This document shows, in pieces, positions 1-6,706 of a stretch of 20,830 nt of DNA (position 1 is its first letter; the number at the start of each line of letters is the position of its first letter). Made by a program: the position numbers and the translations under genes. Origin of the DNA: DASXTB01 sp036505615 (GTDB taxonomy: Bacteria > Acidobacteriota > UBA6911 > JACQSX01); contig DASXTB010000153.1 of the NCBI GenBank assembly GCA_036505615.1, positions 1-20,830 of the forward strand. Direction: 5' to 3'. Below the pieces are notes generated by a model, which saw nothing but the letters and a program-made list of their open reading frames with translations, was not told where the DNA came from and did not search any database.

Positions 1-1
1 T

Positions 2-811
2 GCAGAAGCGGCAGAGAATCATTTAAAGCAGGCGGAGTCGAAGGCATCCCGCCCGGACGCGGAATTTCGCCGCTGGGCGGTCGACATTCGAGCTCAAGCC
101 GCGCTGGGTCGTTTCTTTGCGGAAAAATTCAGAGCTGCAGTCGAGTTTGCCTTCTTTGAAGGCAGCCGGGATCGGCGGGCGCTGGATCGCGCCGTCCAGC
201 ACTACCGGGCAGCGCGCGCCGCATGGCAACACCTGAGCGTTTTTACTCAGGACGCTTACACGAAGGATTTAGCCTTCGGCCGCGAGCGGCGGCTGCGCGG
301 TCACTGGTCGGACCGCTTGGCGGCGATTGACGAGGATCTGGCGGATATGGAGAAGCTGTTGCGCGAAAGCGTAAATCCTGCGGAGTCCGGCACCGCAGAA
401 GGAAGTATTTCAAGAGCGACCGATCCCCAAGCTGGGGATTCTGTAGGGGCGTACGGCCGTGCGCCATTACGTTCCAATGTAAGGAATCTTCAGAAGGTGA
501 GGCACACGCCTGCTCAGAGTTTTCAGCGCGGCGCAGCTCTTTCCATTGAACTCAATGCCGGCGAACTTGACCTAATCGGTGTGCGACTGAATTACCGCCA
601 TGCAAACCAGGCGGAAGCGTATCGCGTGGCCGATATGACGCGTAAGGGAGCAACTTACCATCACGCTATTCCTGCGGAATACACCGATTCGCCTTATCCG
701 CTGATTTACTTCTTCCAGCTTCGCGATCGGAACGGGCACGCCTGGCTGCATCCGGGATTTAATTCCACGTTGTCGAACCAGCCGTATTACGCCATTCGAT
801 CGGTGAAATAA
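2..811 (+). CDS. C-terminal part of a large protein of unknown function (5'-truncated by window edge)
   Basis: An uninterrupted reading frame runs from the left edge to TAA at 809-811, giving 269 residues without a start, so this is the 3' end of a larger gene. An internal ATG at 317 exists, but good coding sequence continues upstream of it. The first ~110 residues are helical and rich in A, R and E, with a tetratricopeptide-like or coiled feel, ending in an RGHWSDRLAAIDEDLADME stretch. After a low-complexity linker, the last ~90 residues look like a beta-sandwich, with LNYRHANQAEAY and DSPYPLIYFFQLRDRNGHAW. From memory, similar C-termini occur in large acidobacterial proteins that may act on carbohydrates, but no catalytic motif is visible here. 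Function cannot be assigned. Confidence is high that it is coding and low on its role. Confidence 0.75.
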   Translation, partial: AEAAENHLKQAESKASRPDAEFRRWAVDIRAQAALGRFFAEKFRAAVEFAFFEGSRDRRALDRAVQHYRAARAAWQHLSVFTQDAYTKDLAFGRERRLRGHWSDRLAAIDEDLADMEKLLRESVNPAESGTAEGSISRATDPQAGDSVGAYGRAPLRSNVRNLQKVRHTPAQSFQRGAALSIELNAGELDLIGVRLNYRHANQAEAYRVADMTRKGATYHHAIPAEYTDSPYPLIYFFQLRDRNGHAWLHPGFNSTLSNQPYYAIRSVK

Positions 812-1085
812 ATTACGACGTCTACCGCACAACTTTTACAGAAGGTCGGGAGAGCAGGACTCCGCTCTCTTCGTCCTCGTTTCGCGCAGCGAGCTTGTGG
901 GAATCCGGACCCCAACAGCCCACGCAGTCAACGCCCGCAGGAGCAGACTTGACCGGGTCAACCTGCGGAGAAAGGAAGGTCCGGTCATGGCATCATCTCA
1001 TCGCTGGGAAGATTCTTCTTCCTAATCATCGGAATCGTGTAAACTCGAAAGGTTTCCTCACCACTTCCGGTAAAGGAGCGCTTTT
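812..1085. other. Intergenic spacer without recognised gene
   Basis: No convincing coding sequence was seen. Short open frames here lack a ribosome-binding site and have unlikely compositions. The last bases hold the Shine-Dalgarno AAAGGAG (1072-1078), which sets the start of the next gene at 1086. Confidence 0.5.
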
Positions 1086-2255
1086 ATGTTCCGTCTCACA
1101 GACCGGACCTGGCGGCGCCGCCTAGTAATTCTGCTAGTCATCGCCGGCTGCATCCCTCTCGCTCACGGTCAAACTTTCACTTTCAGTCCAGTGGTCTTAC
1201 AAGGACAACCAGCACCAGGGACGGGTGGCGGGTTTTCTTTGTTCAGTCCAAGTATTCATCTGAATGATTCTGGGGCCGTGATCTTTTGGGCAAAGATCAG
1301 CGGCGGTAACACCGGATTCGGAATTTTTCTATTCTCACGAGGAGAAATCCTACCGATAGCTCTGGAGGGGCAGATTGCACCGGGGACTGGTGGCGGAAGG
1401 TTCACTTACTTTCCGGGCTGGATTCTGAATAACGCTGGGGACGTCCTCTTCCGGGCCGGCATTAGCGACGGAAGAGGCCGGGTCTTCCTGTTTTCAAAAG
1501 GTGAGATTTCAGTATTGGATTTCCCCGATCGACCAATCCCCGGAACGGACGTCCAACCCTTCTTTGAGGGTATCGGTTCTATGAACGATGCCGGCGATAT
1601 CGCATATGTGGCCTCCGGCCGTATCCTCGTGTATTCCAAGGGGACAATCACTCTTATTGCTTCTCCACCGAGCGACGGACCGTATCTGCTGCTCTCCCGG
1701 CCTTCCCTCAATAACCGCGGTGAAATAGCGTTCATCAACAGTTTCGATACTCGGTTTCCTGAAGGTGTAGTGGATATCGGAATTTCCCTATTCTCGAATG
1801 GCAAAACCTTTAGCATTGCCTCTCCGGGGCGCAGTTATCTGGACGCTAAAATTAATGATTCCGGAGCTATTGCGTTCGTTCAGTGCATTCAAGGCGCCTG
1901 CAGCATCCACTTATATAAGGATGGCGTCACCTCAACCATTGCGCCGCCATTATTGATAACTCGGTTCGCACCGGAACTGAATAACTCGGGCGTGGTGGTT
2001 TATATCGAGGGATCATTTTTTAACGGCGACATGACATCAGGGGGGATTCGGATATTTGACGGAACCAAACTGGTGGGAATTAACGGAGGCGAAGCTCCCG
2101 GGACAGGGGGTGGGAAGTTCTCGGGTTTTGATCGTCCAGTTTTGAATAATTTCGGAACTCTGGCATTCGGTGCCTCTGTTACTGGGGGAACTGCGAGCAG
2201 TGGCATTTTTCTGGCCAACTCCACCGGGTTACAACGGCCGCGTCGAAGACCTTAA
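1086..2255 (+). CDS. Secreted tandem-repeat protein (DUF7453/choice-of-anchor-like propeller)
   Basis: 389 residues. The ATG at 1086 lies 7 nt after AAAGGAG (1072-1078). The N-terminus is a clear signal peptide: basic TWRRR, a hydrophobic core, and cleavage near AHG-Q at residue 28. The mature protein consists of repeats of about 50-60 residues, each with a 'LNxxGxVxFxAxI' strand (IHLNDSGAVIFWAKI, ILNNAGDVLFRAGI, SMNDAGDIAYVA, SLNNRGEIAFI, KINDSGAIAFV, ELNNSGVVVYI, VLNNFGTLAFGASV). These alternate with 'GIFLFSxG' and 'APGTGGGxF' turns. This pattern is typical of exported, probably beta-propeller-like repeat proteins. No catalytic residues or sortase, PEP-CTERM or T9SS tail were seen. The C-terminus is an unusual basic QRPRRRP. 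A surface or extracellular role is inferred. The gene is convergent with the cytochrome at 2335-2811. Confidence 0.85.
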   Translation: MFRLTDRTWRRRLVILLVIAGCIPLAHGQTFTFSPVVLQGQPAPGTGGGFSLFSPSIHLNDSGAVIFWAKISGGNTGFGIFLFSRGEILPIALEGQIAPGTGGGRFTYFPGWILNNAGDVLFRAGISDGRGRVFLFSKGEISVLDFPDRPIPGTDVQPFFEGIGSMNDAGDIAYVASGRILVYSKGTITLIASPPSDGPYLLLSRPSLNNRGEIAFINSFDTRFPEGVVDIGISLFSNGKTFSIASPGRSYLDAKINDSGAIAFVQCIQGACSIHLYKDGVTSTIAPPLLITRFAPELNNSGVVVYIEGSFFNGDMTSGGIRIFDGTKLVGINGGEAPGTGGGKFSGFDRPVLNNFGTLAFGASVTGGTASSGIFLANSTGLQRPRRRP

Positions 2256-2334
2256 ACTTCATCGCTCAACTCCTGCGTCCTCGGTTATAAATGGAAGGTC
2301 GAGAAAGGGCAACTCCACTCTCTTCATCAATAAA

Positions 2335-2811
2335 CTATTCGCTGCTGTGGGGAGAATGACAGTGCAGGCAGGAGACTTTTCCTTTTACCGGTGGGCTGGG
2401 ACCCGCGAAAGATGCGGAGTGACAGCTCAGGCATCGCCGCTCGGTCTGGCTTGCCGCGAGCAGTTTGTGCGCGCCGTGGCAGGTAGCACAGTTAGGAGCG
2501 TCCACTTCTGAGCGTTCCAATAGCAATCTGGCGTGTTCACTGACGCTGTAAGACTTCAGTTCGCGCGCGTGGCATTTGCCGCACAACGCCGGCACTTCTT
2601 CCGGCTCCGCCACGCGATCCGGTGGAACCACTCCCTTGGAAAGCCGGTGCCTGGCGCTTTCCCCGTGGCAAGACTGGCAATTGAGTCCGTAGGCGAGGTG
2701 CGGATGAGTCTTAAAATCTCTAACCTGCGCGGCATGGCATCGCACACAATAATCCGGCGCCCTGGGAGCCAACGACGGCAAGGCGAGTGCTAGCGCTAGC
2801 CACAATTTCAT
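2335..2811 (-). CDS. Small six-haem c-type cytochrome
   Basis: 158 residues with an N-terminal signal peptide (MKLWLALALALPSLA). There are six CXXCH haem-binding motifs: CVRCH at residues 22-26, CQSCH 45-49, CGKCH 77-81, CATCH 108-112, CLSCH 127-131 and CLHCH 148-152. Additional histidines (for example in FKTHPH, SVSEHARL and GAHKLL) could serve as distal axial ligands. The compact spacing resembles the NrfB/DmsE/doubled-CXXCH families of periplasmic electron-transfer cytochromes. c-type maturation requires periplasmic export, which fits the signal sequence. No partner (menaquinol oxidase, reductase or porin) is adjacent, so its redox partner is unknown. The ATG at 2811 has only a weak upstream AAGGTG. 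The stop is TAG at 2335-2337. Confidence 0.9.
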   Translation of the reverse strand: MKLWLALALALPSLAPRAPDYCVRCHAAQVRDFKTHPHLAYGLNCQSCHGESARHRLSKGVVPPDRVAEPEEVPALCGKCHARELKSYSVSEHARLLLERSEVDAPNCATCHGAHKLLAASQTERRCLSCHSASFAGPSPPVKGKVSCLHCHSPHSSE

Positions 2812-2882
2812 GATGGCATTTTACACCTTGACCGGCAGCTACAGTGCGAAGGCAAGATCGCTGCCAACGGCCAGCACGAATG

Positions 2883-3314
2883 CTAGTCTCGATTCAGCCG
2901 CCTGGAGATTAAATTCCTCACATCCCACTTCGGCAAAAACTTTCGGACGGCTCGTGCCAGCGAACGATCTTCGGTTACAAATGTCGCCTTTAAATACTCT
3001 GCCAAAGCAACATAGGTGGCGTCGTAGGCCGAGAAATTCCTTCGAAGTTGCAGTACTCTTTCTATCAGCATGAGGTGACCGTGTCGGGACAGTGGCAAGT
3101 CTAAATAATCCGCTAGCGCTTCAGTCGCTCGCTCCTCGGAAATACGATTCTCGAGCAGGGCCCGGCGCAATGCCGAGCAGACCTCTACATCGCAGAGTGC
3201 TGGAATATGAAGATCGGAATCAACTCCCGTAATAACGCTTTCAATCGAAGTTGCCCTTTCGGTGCGCAGCAGGTATTCAACGATTGCCGAAGCATCGGCT
3301 ACAACAATCTTCAA
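2883..3314 (-). CDS. vapC: VapC-type PIN-domain toxin (module 1)
   Basis: 143 residues, a typical size for VapC. PIN-domain ribonucleases cleave RNA (often tRNA or rRNA) with Mg2+ held by conserved acidic residues. Here these are D7 (VVADASAIVEYLL), E44 (CDVEVCSALRRAL), D98 (FSAYDATYVALAEYL) and D116 (FVTEDRSLARA), so the active site looks intact. The gene begins with TTG at 3314, which overlaps the TGA of the upstream antitoxin (TTGA). This fits translational coupling, with no independent ribosome-binding site. It is co-transcribed with and downstream of its RHH antitoxin. It is expected to be inhibited in complex with that antitoxin and autoregulated through the palindrome at 3560-3586. Confidence 0.93.
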   Translation of the reverse strand: MKIVVADASAIVEYLLRTERATSIESVITGVDSDLHIPALCDVEVCSALRRALLENRISEERATEALADYLDLPLSRHGHLMLIERVLQLRRNFSAYDATYVALAEYLKATFVTEDRSLARAVRKFLPKWDVRNLISRRLNRD

Positions 3315-3550
3315 GGCACGCCCCGCTTGCTCCGTTCCTCACGGATCAGGAGAGCGGCACTTTTGCCTAAATCGACAGGGCTGCGACGGCGGATTCTGTC
3401 AAAGATTTCAGAAGCCGGTGGACGGGCGATCTCATGCTCCAGGATGTCCTGAATGTAATCAGTAAGCGTTTTTCCACCTTCCTTTGCGCGCCGACGCAAT
3501 TCTCGATGCAGACGGTCTGGGACATTTCGGACTTGTATCATTTTGGCCAT
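3311..3550 (-). CDS. vapB: FitA/VapB-like ribbon-helix-helix antitoxin (module 1)
   Basis: 79 residues from the ATG at 3550 (MAKMIQVRNVPDRLHREL). The N-terminal ~40 residues form an Arc/FitA-type ribbon-helix-helix DNA-binding domain (strand IQVRNVP, helices DRLHRELRRRAKE and TLTDYIQDILEHEIA). The C-terminal half would wrap the PIN toxin (IFDRIRRRSPVDLGKSAALLIREERSKR). An in-frame GTG nine codons upstream (3577) is rejected because the extension would run through the operator palindrome and adds a non-family leader. No Shine-Dalgarno precedes the ATG, and a -10-like AATACT ends 6 nt before it, suggesting a leaderless transcript (inference). The gene overlaps vapC by 4 nt. Confidence 0.9.
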   Translation of the reverse strand: MAKMIQVRNVPDRLHRELRRRAKEGGKTLTDYIQDILEHEIARPPASEIFDRIRRRSPVDLGKSAALLIREERSKRGVP

Positions 3551-3556
3551 AACCAG

Positions 3557-3586
3557 AGTATTGCACATGTGCAGCACATGTGCAAT
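3557..3586 (-). promoter_or_regulatory. Operator and probable promoter of the vapBC module 1
   Basis: 3560-3586 is a perfect inverted repeat: a 13-bp arm ATTGCACATGTGC (3560-3572), one central base, and its exact complement (3574-3586). Each half itself contains the palindrome GCACATGTGC, so two identical sites sit 11 bp apart, one helical turn, as expected for paired RHH dimers. On the minus strand, TTGCAC (plus 3580-3585) and AATACT (plus 3557-3562) are 17 bp apart and could be -35 and -10 boxes. Bound antitoxin would then block RNA polymerase. Confidence 0.75.
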
Positions 3587-3717
3587 GGGTGCTTCTCGTG
3601 GGTTTTCGGTCTCCTTAATGTTTATGAGGATGTCTTTGTGTGGAAAGCCAGGCTAAGCTATGAAAGGATATATTGGTTTCCCATTTTTACAATCCGACTT
3701 CAGGGCTTTGAGACATA

Positions 3718-3944
3718 CTAGTTGGCTCTAACAGAGAAACGGGTAGTGAGTGATGGGACACGGATAACGCTGGAAACACGGATTTAGCGAATGTCTTGCC
3801 GGGGCGGCGCCACTTTTACAAGTGCTCGAAACAGATCAGAAATCACATTAGGCGTCGCTGCGGCAAGACATTCCCTAATCCGTGTTTCCAGCGTTGTCCG
3901 TGTCCCACTTAATCACCATCAATTCCTCTGTTACAGGCAACTGG
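3718..3944. repeat. 227-bp imperfect inverted repeat (MITE-like element)
   Basis: The left arm, 3718-3811, is complementary to the right arm, 3850-3944, over about 94 bp with scattered mismatches and a 1-nt gap. The best-matched core is GGGACACGGAtAACGCTGG with AACACGGAtt and GAATGTCTTGCCG. The central ~38 nt carry a small hairpin (CACTT TTAC AAGTG, 3811-3824). No ORF or transposase lies inside, and no clear target-site duplication was seen. The transcript could fold into a very long hairpin. It fills most of the spacer between the divergent vapBC module and the VOC gene, ending 19 nt before the VOC Shine-Dalgarno. Part of its motif recurs in the repeat at 6362-6479. Confidence 0.85.
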
Positions 3945-3975
3945 AAATCGCATAATAGAAAATAAGGAGGAAATC

Positions 3976-4434
3976 ATGGCAGTCAATTACAAACCCGCGG
4001 ATCACCAGAATGTGATTCCATATTTGGTCATTCCGGATGCTGCGAAGGAACTGGAGTTTGTTAAGCAGGTGTTCGGCGCGCAAGAAATGCATGTCTCACG
4101 CGACCAGGGCCGCGTCATGCACGCCACGGTGAAGATCGGCGATTCGGTGCTGATGATGGGACAGGCCAGCCAGCAATTTGCGGCCCTATCTGCGGCGATT
4201 TACGTCTATGTCCCTGACACAGATGCCGCCTACAAGAAGGCGCTCGCAGCCGGCGCAACTTCTGTAACGCAGCCCGCTGATATGTTTTACGGGGACAGAC
4301 ACGGCGGCGTGAAGGACTCCAATGGAGTGCAGTGGTGGATAGCCACCCACATTGAGGATGTTTCCAACGAGGAACTGGAGCGCAGGGCAAAGGAAGCATT
4401 CCAGAAACGCGCACAGGCCCAGAAGCAGGCTTGA
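3976..4434 (+). CDS. VOC (glyoxalase/PhnB-like) family protein
   Basis: 152 residues. The start at 3976 has an excellent Shine-Dalgarno, TAAGGAGG (3963-3970). The sequence matches the PhnB-like branch of the vicinal-oxygen-chelate superfamily. The first beta-alpha-beta module is VIPYLVIPDAAKELEFVKQVFGA, followed by RVMHATVKIGDSVLMMGQA. The second is AIYVYVPDTDAAYKKALAAGA, with the family signature FYGDRHGGVKDSNGVQWWIA and THIEDVSNEELERR at the end. Such proteins are small cytosolic dimers; many of this branch have no known substrate, so a specific reaction should not be assumed. The stop TGA (4432-4434) overlaps the TTG start of the CPBP protease, implying a two-gene operon. Confidence 0.9.
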   Translation: MAVNYKPADHQNVIPYLVIPDAAKELEFVKQVFGAQEMHVSRDQGRVMHATVKIGDSVLMMGQASQQFAALSAAIYVYVPDTDAAYKKALAAGATSVTQPADMFYGDRHGGVKDSNGVQWWIATHIEDVSNEELERRAKEAFQKRAQAQKQA

Positions 4435-5162
4435 GCCTTTCGTCGCGACAGTTGCTACAACCAGTTCTCAAGCCTTCCCTAGAAGCGGAAGCCGAGCCGC
4501 CATCGGATGGCCGGCTCGCCGCACAGCTGCGCGGGTTCGGGCCGCTGGGAATCCTCGCGATCGTGGTGATCCTCGCCGGCAATGCCGTCGTCGTGCCCCT
4601 CAGCGCCGTGCTGGTGCTGGTGTGGGCCCGAAGGTCGCACACGCCCTGGCGTGAGATCGGCTATGTGCGTCCCCAAAACTGGATCGCCAGCCTGGCTATC
4701 GGTGTCGCTTTCGGCATCGCGTTTAAATTCCTGATGAAAGTGATCGTGATGCCGCTTCTTGGCGCCGATCCGATCAATCAGGCGTACCATTTCCTGGCAG
4801 GAAACCCGGCCATGCTACCATGGGCCCTGTACGTCATGATTTTCGGCGCGGGCTTCGGCGAAGAGACTGTATTCCGGGGCTACATGTTCGAACGCTTGGG
4901 CAAGCTTCTCGGATCTAGCGCCGGCGCAAAAGCCTTAATCGTCGTGCTCACCTCCGTGTTATTTGGGCTGGCCCACTACAGTGTCCAGGGGCTCGCCGGC
5001 ACCGAACAGGCTACGATCGTTGGGCTCGTGTACGGGACGATCTTTGCGGTGACGGGCAGGATCTTCATGCTGATGGTTGCGCATGCCGCGTTTGATTTGA
5101 CCGCGCTCGCGATAATTTATTGGGATCTCGAGTCCCGCGTCGCCCACCTCGTCTTCAAATAG
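4431..5162 (+). CDS. CPBP family intramembrane (glutamic-type) protease
   Basis: 243 residues. The TTG start at 4431 overlaps the VOC stop (TTGA), suggesting coupled translation; the exact start is uncertain because the first ~35 residues are not conserved-looking. Hydrophobic segments include LGILAIVVILAGNAVVVPLSAV, ASLAIGVAFGIAFKFLM, a segment around WALYVMIFGAGF, ALIVVLTSVLFGLAHY, and IFMLMVAHAAFDLTALAIIY. All CPBP (CAAX protease and bacteriocin-processing) motifs are present: EExxxR (E144, E145, R149 in GEETVFRG), the FxxxH motif (H182 in VLFGLAHY) and HxxxD (H218 and D222). It is an inner-membrane protein that is probably catalytically competent; the substrate is unknown. The amber stop at 5160 is followed by 33 more sense codons in frame (see findings). 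Confidence 0.9.
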   Translation: MSLSSRQLLQPVLKPSLEAEAEPPSDGRLAAQLRGFGPLGILAIVVILAGNAVVVPLSAVLVLVWARRSHTPWREIGYVRPQNWIASLAIGVAFGIAFKFLMKVIVMPLLGADPINQAYHFLAGNPAMLPWALYVMIFGAGFGEETVFRGYMFERLGKLLGSSAGAKALIVVLTSVLFGLAHYSVQGLAGTEQATIVGLVYGTIFAVTGRIFMLMVAHAAFDLTALAIIYWDLESRVAHLVFK

Positions 5163-5264
5163 TCGCGCAAGGAGGCGGCCGAGTTCTTTGCCAGTCATGG
5201 CGCGAAAATGCGGACCGACCCGAGCATGCTGGCGGCGCTCCGTGGCGAGATGCCCCCGGAATAG
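5163..5264 (+). pseudogene. Possible coding remnant in frame after the CPBP stop
   Basis: After the TAG at 5160-5162, the same frame stays open for 33 codons to TAG at 5262-5264, reading SRKEAAEFFASHGAKMRTDP and then SMLAALRGEMPPE. The composition is protein-like, with an amphipathic helix and a DPSMLAALRGE-type tail. It has no start codon with a ribosome-binding site of its own. It could be the 3' end of a decayed gene, a former CPBP C-terminal tail, or chance. The parent family was not recognised. Confidence 0.25.
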
Positions 5265-5306
5265 AATAGAATTGAGAACTGATTTGATCTCAAAAGGAAA
5301 AAGACG

Positions 5307-6320
5307 ATGATAAGCGTAAAGAGCGCAGTACTGGCACTGTCGGTTTCCCTGCTGGCAGCGCAAGGCGGCGCCGGATACAGAGTAGAGACTCGTTATCCGG
5401 TTCCGGGTAACGGCGGCTTTGATTATCTGACTATCGACAGCGCGGCGCGCCGCCTGTATCTGTCACATGGAACTCAGGTGGACGTCGTGGATGCTGACAG
5501 CGGCAAGTTGATGGGCACAATCCCCGACACGCCCGGAGTTCACGGGATAGCGCTGGCACCGGAATTCAGACACGGCTTTACCAGCAACGGCCGCGAGGAC
5601 AAAGTTTCAATGTTCGATCCCGCCACGCTGCAACTCATCAAGAAGGTCGACGTCGGCAAAGGGCCGGACGGCATCTACTATGATCCTGAAACGAAGCGCG
5701 TCTTCACCAATAACCACGGGTCGCACGATATCACTGCGATCGATGCCAAGACAGGCGACGTTGTGGGCACGGTGAAAGCGGATGGCGACGGCGAGCAAGC
5801 AGTGGTCGCGGATGATCTCATCTATGTCAACAGCGAAGACACCGGTGAGGTCCTGGTTTTCGATCCCAAGTCGCTCACGGTGAAGAAACGCTTCCCCATC
5901 GCTGTGGCGAAGACGCCAACCGGTCTGGCATACGACGCGAAAAACAAACGGCTATTCATCGGCTGTCGCAACGAGCCGAAGATGGTGGTCATGGATGCTG
6001 CCACAGGAAAAATTATTAACAGTTACGCTATCGGCAGAGGTGTCGACTATGCGGCTTTCGATCCGCAGGCGAAGCTGGTCTTCTTTTCCTGCGGCGAGGG
6101 AGTTCTGAACATCTTTCACGAAAAATCAGCGGACCAATACGAAGACGCCGGAACGGTCACGACGCAACCCAGCGCGAAGACGATGGCCTTTGATCCCAAA
6201 ACCAAAAAGATATTTCTTACGGCGGCCGAATACGTCGAGGCTCCAACTGCTGCTCCAGCGATGCGACCTCGACGGAGCATCAAGCCGGGCTCCTTTGTGG
6301 TGCTGGTCGTCAGCAAGTAG
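5307..6320 (+). CDS. Secreted YncE/YVTN-type beta-propeller protein
   Basis: 337 residues. The ATG at 5307 is preceded by AAAAGGA (5292-5298). A signal peptide covers about residues 1-23 (MISVKSAVLALSVSLLAAQG). The mature part consists of repeated propeller blades of ~40 residues: DYLTIDSAARRLYLSHGTQV, GVHGIALAPEFRHGFTSNGRED, GPDGIYYDPETKRVFTNNHG, EQAVVADDLIYVNSEDTGEV, TPTGLAYDAKNKRLFIGCRN, VDYAAFDPQAKLVFFSCGEG, and SAKTMAFDPKTKKIFLTAAEY. Each blade is separated by 'VxDxxTGKxxxxxxVG' connectors. This is the YncE/40-residue YVTN family pattern. Such proteins are periplasmic or extracellular and mostly serve as binding scaffolds; no enzyme motif was seen. It is a single gene; the region downstream is repeat and remnant. 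Confidence 0.88.
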   Translation: MISVKSAVLALSVSLLAAQGGAGYRVETRYPVPGNGGFDYLTIDSAARRLYLSHGTQVDVVDADSGKLMGTIPDTPGVHGIALAPEFRHGFTSNGREDKVSMFDPATLQLIKKVDVGKGPDGIYYDPETKRVFTNNHGSHDITAIDAKTGDVVGTVKADGDGEQAVVADDLIYVNSEDTGEVLVFDPKSLTVKKRFPIAVAKTPTGLAYDAKNKRLFIGCRNEPKMVVMDAATGKIINSYAIGRGVDYAAFDPQAKLVFFSCGEGVLNIFHEKSADQYEDAGTVTTQPSAKTMAFDPKTKKIFLTAAEYVEAPTAAPAMRPRRSIKPGSFVVLVVSK

Positions 6321-6361
6321 AAACGTCAGAGCCCGGAGCGTCTGAGGGTGTCTCAAAACTA

Positions 6362-6479
6362 TGAACCACGGGGAACACGAGGGACACGGACTATTTGATG
6401 ATTCTTTTGTTCACCAGATTTGGCCTATATCAACTGGCCTTCTTCTGCTCCGTGTTCCCAGTGTTCCCCGTGGTTTTCA
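6362..6479. repeat. 118-bp inverted repeat (second MITE-like element)
   Basis: The left arm 6362-6390 and right arm 6449-6479 are complementary (core ACCACGGGGAACAC against GTGTTCCCCGTGGT; the ends TGAA and TTCA also match), with about three mismatches and a 2-nt gap. The loop is 58 nt. The left arm shares GGGACACGGA with the longer inverted repeat at 3718-3944. The right arm joins directly to the truncated reading frame starting at 6479. No transposase is present. Confidence 0.8.
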
Positions 6480-6613
6480 CGCGCGTGACGCACAGCGGCC
6501 TGAAGCAGGAGCATATCGCCCGCAAGGACTACATCAGCGGCTGGCTCGGCGTGTTGCAATTGCTGAAGGACGTCTTTCAGAGCCTGGATCCGGACCAGGA
6601 ACAGTTCCTTTAG
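6479..6613 (+). pseudogene. C-terminal remnant of an AHSA1/SRPBCC-domain protein
   Basis: The frame from 6479 to TAG at 6611-6613 reads TRVTHSGLKQEHIARKDYIS, GWLGVLQLLKDVFQ, then SLDPDQEQFL. This matches the last strand and long C-terminal helix of AHSA1-like (START/SRPBCC) proteins, which commonly end in 'TxVTxxHSGL...DYxxGWxxxLxxLKxxL'. The N-terminal ~100 residues of such a domain are absent. Upstream, the sequence changes abruptly into the right arm of the inverted repeat at 6449-6479. The simplest reading is a gene decayed or truncated at that junction. It has no start or ribosome-binding site of its own. The assignment is by motif memory only. Confidence 0.5.
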
Positions 6614-6706
6614 AATCAAATTCATGACTGTGCGTGAACTCCGCGTTCTCAGCGTCTCTGCGATGACTGCAAAATAGCGTCTCTGCTCCAAAGAGGCGAC
6701 TCACGC
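6614..6706. other. Intergenic spacer with a short duplicated motif
   Basis: This segment carries two copies of AGCGTCTCTGC about 25 nt apart (around 6650 and 6676) in a 'CTCCGCGTTCTCAGCGTC' context. That style resembles short intergenic repeats abundant in acidobacterial and planctomycete genomes (recollection, not a search). No gene was seen. Confidence 0.35.

Noticed and set aside
3551..3577. Nine-codon N-terminal extension of the module 1 antitoxin from a GTG
   Set aside because: It would translate through the operator palindrome, and family members begin at the strand corresponding to MAKMIQVRNVP.
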